In this document: in pieces, positions 5,969 to 13,933 of the stretch
How positions within the stretch are numbered: position 1 is the first letter of the stretch
Layout: every line of letters starts with the position of its first letter
From: MGBC108787 sp964430695
Lineage (GTDB): Bacteria > Bacillota_I > Bacilli_A > RF39 > UBA660
NCBI GenBank assembly: GCA_964430695.1
Contig: CAYSFO010000036.1
Span: 1 to 15,217, forward strand
Length of the DNA stretch: 15,217 nt
Direction: 5' to 3'
Position numbers and translations under genes: made by a program
Notes under the pieces: generated by a model
Databases searched by the model: none
What the model was told of the DNA's origin: nothing
Seen by the model: the letters and a program-made list of their open reading frames with translations, nothing else

Positions 5969-6576
5969 TCTATCTCCCCTAAAAGGATGGTAGCATAGTA
6001 ATATACACACGCATCCTTACCACCTATAAAACAAGAAGATCCATTCTTTGATTCTGCAAATTCGACAACAATACGATAGCCGTTTGTAAAAGCTCCACCA
6101 ATCGTTTTCACATAAGCAGAAGCGGTATCTCTCATTTGGAGTAACGCTGCACACTTTCCTGTTTCAATAGATTTTGTACAATTTTGTAATGAACTCACAT
6201 CACTATGCGTAAAATAAAGATTATTAATATGTAATTCTTTCCACATATCTTCACAAAAAGCTTTATTCTCTTCATCTTGAATGATATCTGCAGAACAACC
6301 AAATCCGATAATTCCTAAAGTCTCTTTTCCATGTTCATTTAAATATTGCTTTTCATATTGTGATAAATAATCTTTCATCCGATCCAAACGAAAATATTTA
6401 AAAAACTTTTCTATATAATACGTTCGATATAAATAAACCGAATCATTATATTTTAATCTTGTTTTTTCTTTTATAATTGCAGTACTATAAGCAGAATAAG
6501 TCATTAAAAGAGAAATGGTTAAAATAGCAACCACCACTATAGTTTCTATAAAAACAAAACCTCTTTTCTTCTTCAT
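5965..6576 (-). CDS. Prepilin-like protein with type IV N-terminal motif (first of pair)
   Basis: The 203-residue protein starts MKKKRG, then FVFIETIVVVAILTISLLM: cleavage after Gly6, Glu at mature position 5, and a hydrophobic helix. The soluble part is basic and tyrosine-rich (LYRTYYIEKFFKYF) and later has several cysteines (GCSADI, FCEDMW, NCTKS, KCAALL, SCFIGGKDACVYY), suggesting disulfides outside the cell. AAGGAAGG (6583-6590) precedes the ATG and a consensus promoter lies just upstream. It is the first gene of a two-gene operon with the second prepilin. The type of filament or secretion system it serves cannot be told from the window. Confidence 0.82.
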   Translation of the reverse strand: MKKKRGFVFIETIVVVAILTISLLMTYSAYSTAIIKEKTRLKYNDSVYLYRTYYIEKFFKYFRLDRMKDYLSQYEKQYLNEHGKETLGIIGFGCSADIIQDEENKAFCEDMWKELHINNLYFTHSDVSSLQNCTKSIETGKCAALLQMRDTASAYVKTIGGAFTNGYRIVVEFAESKNGSSCFIGGKDACVYYYATILLGEIE

Positions 6577-6599
6577 AAAGTACCTTCCTTATCATAACC

Positions 6600-6628
6600 A
6601 TTATAGTAAAACAAAGTATTTTTGTAAA
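6600..6628 (-). promoter_or_regulatory. SigA-type promoter of the prepilin pair
   Basis: TTTACA (6623-6628) and TATAAT (6600-6605) on the minus strand are 17 bp apart, with the start near 6593 and the ribosome site AAGGAAGG at 6583-6590. Confidence 0.75.
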
Positions 6629-6666
6629 GAAACATTTCTTAAGAATTTTTCTCTATAACCAAAGGA

Positions 6667-8679
6667 CTAGAAAATTTCATAAACATAGAGTTCATGTTGG
6701 GCTCTAGTTACTGCAACATAGTATAAATTTTTCTCCTCTTTCGTAAAATAATTTTCTTGGTTTTGATAGACGATTACAGCATCAAATTCCAACCCCTTAG
6801 CTAAATAAGCGGGGATAATAACAAAATCTTTAATAAAATCTTCTGTTTTTATATCAATATAAGATAAGGAAAAATCCATTTTCAATTGCTCATAAAGTTT
6901 TTGAGCACTGTTTGTATTTTTAGTAATAATGGCAAGAGACTTATAATTTGCTTTTAAATTTTTTATGTCTTCTTTTAAAGTTTTATTCGTATTTCGAAAA
7001 ATTACTGGTTTTTTTACGCCTTTTCGAATAGCACAGACATGATGTAAATCAAGTATTTTATTAGCATATTCAATAATTTCTTCACTAGAACGATACGTTT
7101 TAGTAAGCTCAATGTACTTTCCTGGAAAAATATTCATTAATTCTTCTAAACTAGTATAGTGATAGAAAGGATTAATATTTTGGTTTATGTCTCCCAAGAT
7201 TGTAAAAGATGTTTTTTTAAATATTTTACTTAAAATGACATATTGTAAATAACTATAATCTTGTGCCTCGTCTATAACGACTTGTTCAATGTATTTTTCA
7301 TAATAAAATCCCTCCATGATTCCTTTTAAATAGACAAGAAGCAAAGCATCATCATAAGCAATTATTTTAGTATTACTTAATTTTTTAATCTCTACTTCTG
7401 ACATGTTTTCATGAAAGAAAGGACTTCTATAAAATTTTTGTAATATTTCTTTATAATCTTTCTTCATCCCTAATGCTTCTAATAGTAATTTATGATAAGT
7501 TGCTTTTTTCTTTTTACTTCCCTTGTAATTGTTTTCTGAAAACTTAATCGCCATCGCATCAATTCTTTCAAAAAAAGGAACACTAGAATATCTGTGATGA
7601 AATAAATCGTTTAATTCTTCCTTTGTATATTCATAAACTTTGTTTTCGACAAACCCTTTAGTAAAAAAAGTCTGCGTTTCTAAATGTCTTACAAAATCTT
7701 CCATATCTTTTATAATGGCATTGGATTGTTTATATTGTAATAGATTATTGTTTGTATCTTGCCCAAGATAATAACGATTCAAAAAATCAATGTATGATTC
7801 TACCGTTTTGTATTCTTTGATCATTTTGGATAAGTAATCGTGAAAAGTCGTTTGTAAAGTATTTTCTTCTCCTAATTCTGGTAAGACATTAGAGATATAT
7901 TCTGTAAATATTTGATTAGGAGAAAAGATAAGAACTTTATCAGAAGATAAATTTTTAATTTTATAAAGAAGGAAAGCAATACGATGAAGGGCAACACTTG
8001 TTTTTCCAGAGCCAGCAATTCCTTGCACAATTAAATGTTTATCTTTTGTATTTCTAATCACACTATTTTGTTCTTGTTGAATGGTCGTAACTATATTTTT
8101 CATTTTGTCAGAAGATTCACTTGCTAAAACCTCTTGTAAAACCTCATCATCAATGTTAATTGTACTATCAATAATTCGAAGAAGTTTTTGTTCTTCAATT
8201 TTGTATTGTCTTTTTTGCTCTAAGTTACTTTTAATTATTCCCATAGGGGCTTCGTACTGGCAAGGTCCAGATTCATAATCATAAAACACACTACAAATGG
8301 GAGCACGCCAATCATAAATATAATTGTCTAAATTTTCATCTTTTAAATAGGTCATTCCAATATAAATTTTTTTCTTTTGTTGGCTTTCATCCTCTACTAC
8401 AATGGAGGCAAAGTAAGGACTACTCTTAATTTTTAATAATTTTTTAAAATAATCACGTTCTTTCAAAAGCAAAAGTGCCTCTTGTTCACTATCTGAACGA
8501 ACGGCATTTAATTCTTGCTTATCCATTCCTCCCTTATTTTCCCAAGCATATCTTCGAAATTCCTTGATTTTTTCAGCATCTTCAAAAATAGCACTTTCCA
8601 TTTTGGCAATTTGCTGATTTAAATACTTGCAAGTTTCATCTAAGTATAATTCTTCTTGTTTTCTTTCCTTAGATTCCAT
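6667..8679 (-). CDS. helD: HelD-like RNA polymerase-associated UvrD-family ATPase
   Basis: This 670-residue superfamily 1 ATPase is of the HelD type, which in Bacillus removes or recycles stalled RNA polymerase. Residues 1-85 are a charged coiled coil. KIYIGMTYL and IYDWRAPICSVFYDYE (about 105-137) are characteristic of HelD rather than UvrD or PcrA. Walker A is GIAGSGKT (220-227), Walker B is VVIDEAQD (467-474), with further motifs GDINQNINP (497-504), LTKTYRS (525-531), KGLEFDAVIV and YVAVTRAQHEL (654-664). The ATG at 8679 has GAAGG before it. A GTG at 8739 in the same frame has no such site. It is somewhat shorter than the ~770-residue B. subtilis HelD. It stands alone with its own promoter. 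Confidence 0.9.
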   Translation of the reverse strand: MESKERKQEELYLDETCKYLNQQIAKMESAIFEDAEKIKEFRRYAWENKGGMDKQELNAVRSDSEQEALLLLKERDYFKKLLKIKSSPYFASIVVEDESQQKKKIYIGMTYLKDENLDNYIYDWRAPICSVFYDYESGPCQYEAPMGIIKSNLEQKRQYKIEEQKLLRIIDSTINIDDEVLQEVLASESSDKMKNIVTTIQQEQNSVIRNTKDKHLIVQGIAGSGKTSVALHRIAFLLYKIKNLSSDKVLIFSPNQIFTEYISNVLPELGEENTLQTTFHDYLSKMIKEYKTVESYIDFLNRYYLGQDTNNNLLQYKQSNAIIKDMEDFVRHLETQTFFTKGFVENKVYEYTKEELNDLFHHRYSSVPFFERIDAMAIKFSENNYKGSKKKKATYHKLLLEALGMKKDYKEILQKFYRSPFFHENMSEVEIKKLSNTKIIAYDDALLLVYLKGIMEGFYYEKYIEQVVIDEAQDYSYLQYVILSKIFKKTSFTILGDINQNINPFYHYTSLEELMNIFPGKYIELTKTYRSSEEIIEYANKILDLHHVCAIRKGVKKPVIFRNTNKTLKEDIKNLKANYKSLAIITKNTNSAQKLYEQLKMDFSLSYIDIKTEDFIKDFVIIPAYLAKGLEFDAVIVYQNQENYFTKEEKNLYYVAVTRAQHELYVYEIF

Positions 8680-8782
8680 TTTTACCTTCTTTCTATTTTG
8701 CGCAAACAAAAAACTCCCGAAAATCATCTTTCGAGCCACTAAGTTGTAAAAAATAAAGATTGTAAATAAAAAAGTCTATTTC

Positions 8783-8812
8783 ATTTTAACAAAAAGAAAG
8801 AAACATTGTCAA
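8783..8812 (-). promoter_or_regulatory. SigA-type promoter of helD
   Basis: A perfect TTGACA (8807-8812) is followed after 18 bp by TAAAAT (8783-8788). Transcription from near 8776 gives a leader of about 97 bases before the ATG at 8679, in which I saw no clear hairpin. Confidence 0.75.
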
Positions 8813-8843
8813 TTAAAATTTTTTGATCATCACACACATTTTT

Positions 8844-8873
8844 AACACTGAAAAATGAAAAAAACATATAATA
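8844..8873 (+). promoter_or_regulatory. Possible SigK-like promoter of the small Gly/Pro membrane protein
   Basis: CATATAATA (8865-8873) fits CATAnnnTA, with AACA (8844-8847) 17 bp upstream as a poor mACm box. It also contains TATAAT, but no vegetative -35 is at the right distance. The usual start, about 7 bp downstream, would fall inside the ribosome site at 8878-8884, so the assignment is uncertain. Confidence 0.3.
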
Positions 8874-8887
8874 CCATAGGTGATTAT

Positions 8888-9106
8888 ATGTACAATAACG
8901 GACCATGTTGCCCACCACCACACAATCGTAAACCTGGAGGTGGCGGAGGATTTTTTACAATCTTAGCAATCTTTGCTTTATGTATTTTGATTTTTTATCA
9001 ATTAATTATTACTTTAATTCTACCTTTAAGATTTAATATTTTTGTTTTACTCTTAGAACTCTTTATTTTAACTTTCTTGCTCTACCGCGTAGTATGGCCT
9101 CACTAA
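8888..9106 (+). CDS. Small Cys/Pro/Gly-headed protein with two membrane segments (72 aa)
   Basis: I do not recognise the family. The product starts MYNNGPCCPPPHNRKP, followed by five glycines, and then has two hydrophobic segments (about 22-45 and 47-67) ending in YRVVWPH. The ATG at 8888 is preceded by TAGGTGAT. An in-frame ATG at 8855 has no ribosome site and overlaps the promoter-like element. The Cys-Cys head and small size recall the YjcZ-like proteins at the other end of the window, and a SigK-like -10 lies upstream, so a spore-envelope role is possible but unproven. Its last 39 bp overlap the convergent ysxE gene. Confidence 0.65.
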   Translation: MYNNGPCCPPPHNRKPGGGGGFFTILAIFALCILIFYQLIITLILPLRFNIFVLLLELFILTFLLYRVVWPH

Positions 9107-9967
9107 CTCTTCTGTAATAAATAAGTAATCCATCGCCTCTCGAACGATAGAACAGGATTGAAAGGAAGAGGAAGAAAGTTCAATTTTCTTTGGTAAGGAA
9201 ATAAGAATAAAAAATAACTTTTTTTCATCTTCCGTTAAACTGACTTTTTCCAAATACCTTGAAAAAACAACACTAAAATTAATTGTAAAATAGGCACTTT
9301 GATAAAATTTTACCAAATCCATAACTGGACTATCAATTCGAGCACTTTCCCAACTCACTAAATAATCTTGTTCATTCTTAACAAAATGATCTAAAGACAA
9401 ATGATTATGAATCAAACTTACCCTTTTTTTCGTTTGTTCTTTTACCATCGAGAACCATACATCTAATTCTTTATCAGCAAATTCTAAAGCAGCAAAGATT
9501 TTATAAATATTACGAATCAAAGAATAAGAAGAAGGAGACATATAAATCTCTTTTTTTATGTTATCATATAAGGAATTATAATAATTTTGTAAATAAACGA
9601 TATTGCTTTTAATATTATCATAAATGGTTTTAAAATCATCTTCTGTTACGCCTTTATAGAATGTTGTTTTATTATGTAAATTACTAATCAAATCAATCAA
9701 ATCAAGAGCTTTTTGTTCATTAGGCATAGCTACACCTTTCACGTATTCATAAACATTAACATCACTTCTTGATTCATCTACTAAAGGAGGAAAATTGGTA
9801 AAACTTCGACTATTTAAATAAGAAAATAATTCTCGCATATCCTTATTAGTACTTTTTTCTTTAACAACAAAATCTCCTGATGTCGTATTTAAAATTAAAA
9901 CTTTTCCTTGAATCGTATATCGATACGGTTTATAAATTTTCTTTAATACTTCTAATGATTTATTCAT
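9068..9967 (-). CDS. ysxE: YsxE-like spore coat protein (CotS/YutH kinase-like family)
   Basis: The 299-residue protein has the fold signature of CotS-type aminoglycoside-phosphotransferase-like coat proteins: an N-lobe (YRYTIQGKVLILNTTSGDFVVKE), then VYEYVKG, a helical middle, and LIHNHLSLDHFV with SWESARIDSPVMDLVKFYQ. The catalytic loop expected as HGD...N reads HNHLSLDH, and the metal-binding aspartate position reads Ser-Trp-Glu, so activity is doubtful. The assignment as YsxE rests mainly on position directly after spoVID, as in B. subtilis. The ATG at 9967 overlaps the spoVID stop by 8 bp with only a weak GGTTGG before it, implying translational coupling. An alternative TTG at 9997 is less likely. 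Expression should follow spoVID. Confidence 0.75.
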   Translation of the reverse strand: MNKSLEVLKKIYKPYRYTIQGKVLILNTTSGDFVVKEKSTNKDMRELFSYLNSRSFTNFPPLVDESRSDVNVYEYVKGVAMPNEQKALDLIDLISNLHNKTTFYKGVTEDDFKTIYDNIKSNIVYLQNYYNSLYDNIKKEIYMSPSSYSLIRNIYKIFAALEFADKELDVWFSMVKEQTKKRVSLIHNHLSLDHFVKNEQDYLVSWESARIDSPVMDLVKFYQSAYFTINFSVVFSRYLEKVSLTEDEKKLFFILISLPKKIELSSSSFQSCSIVREAMDYLFITEELVRPYYAVEQES

Positions 9968-10649
9968 CCAACCAAGGAATAATGATTTTATCTCCAATAG
10001 TGATATTTTCTACTTGGTTATACTCTTTTAAAGTAGAAACATCGATTCCATAAGTAGTACAAATACTTTCTACCGTATCACTTGAAGATACAATATGGAT
10101 ATGATAGGTTGCAAACTCATCTTCTTTATCACTTGCCGAATTAAGAATTAACTCTTCACTTTCTTGATCCATACGATCATCATCTTCTTCGTTAACAGGT
10201 TCTTCTTCACTATCAGAGGCTTCTACGTTTTCTAAAGGTATTTCTTCCTCCTCTTTTTCTTCAAACATATCTTTAATTTCTTCCATGACCACTTCTCGAA
10301 TATCCTCTTTTTCTATCTCTTCTTCCTTTTTTTCTTCTGCTGTTACTGAAAATTCAATATCTACTTTTAAAGTATTGTCATTTAAAATCTCATACGTAAA
10401 ATCTGTAATTTCAAAATCAATAGATTCTTTTATAATTTGATCTGTAACATCGACACTAAAAGGTAATTTATAGTTAAATGTTTCTTTATTGACACTCACT
10501 TCATGACTTCTATAATCTCCGGAAACAATAAAATTACCACCAATTTCAGTATCATTAATATTAAGTTCATGTTCTAAAGATATACTACAAATCTCGGCAA
10601 TTTTACTTCCAAATTCAATCTCTTTTGTATATGGTACTATACTTTTCAT
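9960..10649 (-). CDS. spoVID: SpoVID-like spore coat encasement protein with C-terminal LysM
   Basis: SpoVID directs the spread of the coat around the forespore in Bacillus. This 229-residue version has an N-terminal SPOCS-like beta domain (about 1-107, with VPYTKEIEF, ISLEHELNI, FIVSGDYRSHEV). A very acidic Glu/Asp-rich linker follows (about 108-178). A C-terminal LysM domain ends the protein (about 181-229, with YHIHIVSSSDTVESICTTYG, STLKEYNQV, IGDKIIIPW). It is much shorter than the ~575 residues of B. subtilis SpoVID, chiefly in the linker. The ATG at 10649 has AAAGGGTGA before it; a GTG at 10658 lies within that site. ysxE follows with overlap. A SigE-like promoter precedes it, as expected for a mother-cell coat gene. 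Confidence 0.85.
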   Translation of the reverse strand: MKSIVPYTKEIEFGSKIAEICSISLEHELNINDTEIGGNFIVSGDYRSHEVSVNKETFNYKLPFSVDVTDQIIKESIDFEITDFTYEILNDNTLKVDIEFSVTAEEKKEEEIEKEDIREVVMEEIKDMFEEKEEEEIPLENVEASDSEEEPVNEEDDDRMDQESEELILNSASDKEDEFATYHIHIVSSSDTVESICTTYGIDVSTLKEYNQVENITIGDKIIIPWLDE

Positions 10650-10671
10650 CTTCTTCACCCTTTCCTATTCA

Positions 10672-10700
10672 ATCATATGAGCCTATGCAAAAAAAAATGA
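10672..10700 (-). promoter_or_regulatory. SigE-like promoter of spoVID-ysxE
   Basis: On the minus strand TCATTTT (10694-10700) and CATATGAT (10672-10679) are 14 bp apart, matching 6 of 7 bases of the SigE -35 pattern (kmATATT) and the CATAnnnT part of the -10. The start near 10665 lies just ahead of AAAGGGTGA. Confidence 0.5.
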
Positions 10701-10723
10701 ACGAATTTATCGTCCATTTCGTT
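10689..10723 (-). terminator. Terminator-like hairpin at the end of the DUF4422-like gene
   Basis: AACGAA (718-723 of this kilobase) pairs with TTCGTT (700-705) around a 12-base loop. Nine T residues follow after CA (10689-10697 plus the TGA-side bases). The stem begins inside the last codons of the gene. The six-pair stem is modest, so termination may be partial. The T-tract overlaps the SigE-like -35. Confidence 0.5.
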
Positions 10724-11450
10724 TATCAACTTCTAAACTATTTAAAATAAAATCTATTTTTGCCGCTTGTTCTAAAGAACTTGTATTTTCAAACACAGGA
10801 TATTCATAAAAAGCTAATTTGTTTTTTCTTAAGTAGATATTAAAAATACGTTCTGCTAAAAATCCAAAAACTCTTTGATTATATAGAGAATAAGATAGAT
10901 AGGGAATTTGTTCTTCTAAAGAAAAAAGAATAGGAAATAAGAAAGAAAGATAATCATTTAAAACTTCTTTAGAAGAAATAAACATATTACATGTATAAAG
11001 CTTATTTTGATTCAAAATTTCTTTTATTGTGGCATGATAAGTAAAATCTTGCTTTTCTATCTCTTTGCAAGCCAAAAGAAGATCATTTTTATAATGCACA
11101 CTTGCATATTGCAAAAAGACAGTATTATCTAATAGTAAAGGGCTGGGAACAATCAGATCATACCTTTTTAATAATTCTTTAATTTCTTTTTTAGAAATAA
11201 ATGTATCTCTATAAAAATAACGATGATAATGTGTAAATCCTACATATTTACTCTTATCATGTTTCCATATCCAATAAAGAGCAGTTAATTCAGAATAATA
11301 AGGATTTTTATCCGATATATTTTCCCCAGTATTATCTTTTAGAAAAGGCAGATGATTTTGATTGGCTCCAGCAACAATTGGTACATAAATAGAATTTTTA
11401 GGTGGAGAAAACATTTTATGCGTGGCGATATAAATTGTTGTCTTATTCAT
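10707..11450 (-). CDS. DUF4422-like glycosyltransferase
   Basis: This 247-residue soluble protein starts MNKTTIYIATHKMFSPP, continues with YVPIVAGA and the LTALYWIWKH ... YVGFTHYHRYF block that marks DUF4422 glycosyltransferases, usually linked to surface polysaccharide synthesis. A short YDLIVPSP segment follows, and then CNMFISSKEVLNDYLSFLFPILFSLE and GFLAERIFNIYL. The ATG at 11450 lies 10 bp after the lon stop, and its AAGGAG overlaps that stop, so it is co-transcribed with lon. No other polysaccharide gene is nearby. The sugar and acceptor cannot be told. Its place before spoVID allows a role in spore or cell-surface glycans (inference). Confidence 0.8.
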   Translation of the reverse strand: MNKTTIYIATHKMFSPPKNSIYVPIVAGANQNHLPFLKDNTGENISDKNPYYSELTALYWIWKHDKSKYVGFTHYHRYFYRDTFISKKEIKELLKRYDLIVPSPLLLDNTVFLQYASVHYKNDLLLACKEIEKQDFTYHATIKEILNQNKLYTCNMFISSKEVLNDYLSFLFPILFSLEEQIPYLSYSLYNQRVFGFLAERIFNIYLRKNKLAFYEYPVFENTSSLEQAAKIDFILNSLEVDKRNGR

Positions 11451-11460
11451 AAAAATCTCC

Positions 11461-13767
11461 TTATTCAAATAAACCTTTATAGATTTCTTCGTAATTTTCT
11501 ACTTCAATAATTTCTAGTTTATTTAAAACTTCATTAGGGACATTGACTAAGTCATTATGATTACTTTTAGGTATAAATACTTTTTTCATTCCATCATGAT
11601 AAGCCCCAATTAATTTTTCTTTTAAACCACCAATCTTACGCACAAAACCATTTAAAGTAATTTCTCCTGTCATAGCAATATCACTAGAAATCGGATGATT
11701 ACTTACTAAACTTAGAAGGGCCGTTGTAATGGCTACCCCTGCACTTGGTCCATCTTTTTTAATAGCAGCATCTAACATATGGATATGGATATCTTTTGTT
11801 TTAAAATAATAATCATTAATCTTAAAAGTATCTTTATTGGCAATCAAATAACTAATGGCCACCTGAACACTTTCATCCATTACTTGTTCTACTCTACCCG
11901 TAATTTTGACATTCCCTTTTCCTTCATAAAATACACTTTCAATTGGCATAACTAAACCACCTGTATTATTGACAGCAAGGGCATTACAAGTCCCTATAAC
12001 TTCTTTTGGGATTAATAAATTGTTTTTATGTTCTTCAGGGCCTAAAAGTTCTAAAACAAGTTCATGCGTTACTTTTACATTTTCTAACCTTTCTAAAACA
12101 ATTAGTTTTCGAACAATACTAACTAATACTCTTTGTAATTCACGTACCCCTGCTTCATTTGTATAATAATGAATAATTTCTTTTAAAACAACATCTGAAA
12201 ATTTAATATTTTTAGAAGTGATATTATGCTCTTTATAAATGATAGGAAGTAAATACTTTTTAGCAATTTCTAATTTTTCAAATAAAGTATAACTAGAAAG
12301 TTCAATAACTTCTAATCGATCATATAATTCATAAGGAATTTCCGTTTCATAATTGGCCGTTAAAATAAAAGTAACATGTGATAAATCAAAGGTCTCTTCA
12401 ATATAATTGTCGATAAACGTTTTATTTTGTGATTTATCCAAAATATCAAGTAATGTACTAGCAGGATCTCCTTTATAATCCTTAACCATTTTATCCACTT
12501 CATCAATCAAAATAAGAGGATTACTGGTTCCACATCTTTTTAAACCTTCTATAATTTTCCCAGGATTCGATCCAATATAAGTTCGTCTGTGTCCATTTAA
12601 AATAGAACTATCATTAAGACCTCCAACACTTATTTTATAAAATTCCTTATTTAAGCTATTAGCAATTGATTTAGCAAATGTCGTTTTCCCAACTCCTGCT
12701 GGTCCAACAAAACATAATATAGGACTATCTACCTCTGGATTACGTCTTTTAGCAGCAATATATTCTAAAACTTTCGCCTTTGCTTTAGACATGCCATAAT
12801 GCGATTTATCTAAATTTTTTTCTATAATTTTTAAATCCATTTCATCATCAGAATAGGTATTCCAAGGTAAAGAGAACATCCAATCTAAATAATTACGAAC
12901 ATTGGAAACTTCTGGGCTTGCTTCACTCATATAAGCAAACTTTTTAATCTCATTTTTTATTTTTTCAACAATTTTAGAATCCGTAATCTTTAATTGTTCT
13001 AATTGTTCGTAATAAAAAGACACTTCTTTTTCTTTGGTATTATACCCACCTAATTCTTCTTGAATTTCTTTTAATTTTTCCTTTAAAATAAATTCTTTCT
13101 GGCTTTCTTCAAGACCATTTTGTAATTTTTGATCCAATTTTTGATCTAGTTTAATGACCTCTAATTCTAAATGCAAATCTTCTGTTAAATGCATTCCACG
13201 AACAACGGGATTAATTTCTTCTACATATTCTAATTTACGTAAGAAAGAAATTGGTAAAAAAGCCGCAATTAAATCAGTCAATTTATTTAAATCTTTTACA
13301 TCTTTAATCACATTAATAATACTATTCGAAATACCCCTGCCATTTTTCACATACTCATGAACGAAAGAATGCAATTTTCTTTTTAAAGCCGCAGCTTCTA
13401 TTTCATCAAATTTTGGAATTTCTAATTTTTTATACTTACATTCTAATATATCTTCTATCGTAGTATTATTTGTATAATTTTTTATCTCTGCTCGAAACAA
13501 TCCCCTTAAAGTGACTCTTAAGTTTCCATTTGGGAGTTCAAGACTACTTTTTACTTTAGCAACCACTGCAATTTTAGGTAAATCACTTACCTCAGGAATC
13601 TCTTCTATTTGATCTTTAGGACTAACAACAACAAGCTCATTATGATAAGTATCCGTAGATAATAAAACGACATTTTTACTAAGTTCATTATTAAGTTCAA
13701 GTTTTACTTCTTGATTAGGGAGTAACAATAAATTCTTAAGTAATAGTACCGGCAAGGTGTTTTTCAT
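11461..13767 (-). CDS. lon: ATP-dependent protease LonA
   Basis: The 768-residue protein is a full-length LonA that unfolds and degrades damaged and regulatory proteins in the cytosol. Order: N-terminal substrate-binding domain (about 1-200), a coiled region (200-340), and an AAA+ module. The module has Walker A GPAGVGKT (355-362), Walker B LILIDEVDK (418-426), and the arginine in YDRLEVI (484). The S16 protease domain has catalytic Ser675 in DGPSAG and Lys716 in GGLKEK. All key residues are present. Length is near the ~774 of B. subtilis LonA. GAGGGAGATG precedes the ATG. It heads a minus-strand run with the DUF4422-like gene. No CIRCE or CtsR box was recognised upstream. Confidence 0.96.
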   Translation of the reverse strand: MKNTLPVLLLKNLLLLPNQEVKLELNNELSKNVVLLSTDTYHNELVVVSPKDQIEEIPEVSDLPKIAVVAKVKSSLELPNGNLRVTLRGLFRAEIKNYTNNTTIEDILECKYKKLEIPKFDEIEAAALKRKLHSFVHEYVKNGRGISNSIINVIKDVKDLNKLTDLIAAFLPISFLRKLEYVEEINPVVRGMHLTEDLHLELEVIKLDQKLDQKLQNGLEESQKEFILKEKLKEIQEELGGYNTKEKEVSFYYEQLEQLKITDSKIVEKIKNEIKKFAYMSEASPEVSNVRNYLDWMFSLPWNTYSDDEMDLKIIEKNLDKSHYGMSKAKAKVLEYIAAKRRNPEVDSPILCFVGPAGVGKTTFAKSIANSLNKEFYKISVGGLNDSSILNGHRRTYIGSNPGKIIEGLKRCGTSNPLILIDEVDKMVKDYKGDPASTLLDILDKSQNKTFIDNYIEETFDLSHVTFILTANYETEIPYELYDRLEVIELSSYTLFEKLEIAKKYLLPIIYKEHNITSKNIKFSDVVLKEIIHYYTNEAGVRELQRVLVSIVRKLIVLERLENVKVTHELVLELLGPEEHKNNLLIPKEVIGTCNALAVNNTGGLVMPIESVFYEGKGNVKITGRVEQVMDESVQVAISYLIANKDTFKINDYYFKTKDIHIHMLDAAIKKDGPSAGVAITTALLSLVSNHPISSDIAMTGEITLNGFVRKIGGLKEKLIGAYHDGMKKVFIPKSNHNDLVNVPNEVLNKLEIIEVENYEEIYKGLFE

Positions 13768-13797
13768 GTAATCATCTCCCTCGAAGTTATGTTGTTT

Positions 13798-13826
13798 ATT
13801 ATAACGACTTCAAAGAATAAAGTAAA
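13798..13826 (-). promoter_or_regulatory. SigA-type promoter of lon
   Basis: TTTACT (13821-13826) and TATAAT (13798-13803) on the minus strand are 17 bp apart, giving a leader of about 25 bases with the ribosome site GAGGGAGATG. Confidence 0.7.
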
Positions 13827-13877
13827 CATTATTTACATTATTTTACAGCCAATTTTTGCTAAAAATTTTAGTTAAAT

Positions 13878-13897
13878 TTGTATCATTTTTGATACAA
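13878..13897. repeat. Perfect inverted repeat TTGTATCA-N4-TGATACAA
   Basis: Two 8-bp arms flank TTTT in the 248-bp gap between lon and the large surface-protein gene. It lies about 50 bp upstream of the lon -35. It resembles a dimeric repressor operator (spacing like Rex-type sites, but a different sequence). As a terminator of the gene at 14016 it lacks a proper T-tract. The right arm also contains TGATACAAT, an extended -10-like element on the plus strand. Confidence 0.6.
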
Positions 13898-13933
13898 TAT
13901 TTTCAGGTTATAAACACGGTTAAATTTAATAAA

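Noticed and set aside
6600..6666. Terminator of helD
   Set aside because: AAGAAATGTTTCTT is a palindrome with a loop too small for a hairpin, and no GC-containing stem is present.
8680..8739. Twenty-residue extension of HelD from a GTG at 8739
   Set aside because: No ribosome site before the GTG; GAAGG lies at the right distance before the ATG at 8679.
13768..13830. CtsR or CIRCE heat-shock element upstream of lon
   Set aside because: No GGTCAAA direct repeat or CIRCE-type dyad is present; only a plain SigA-like promoter is seen.
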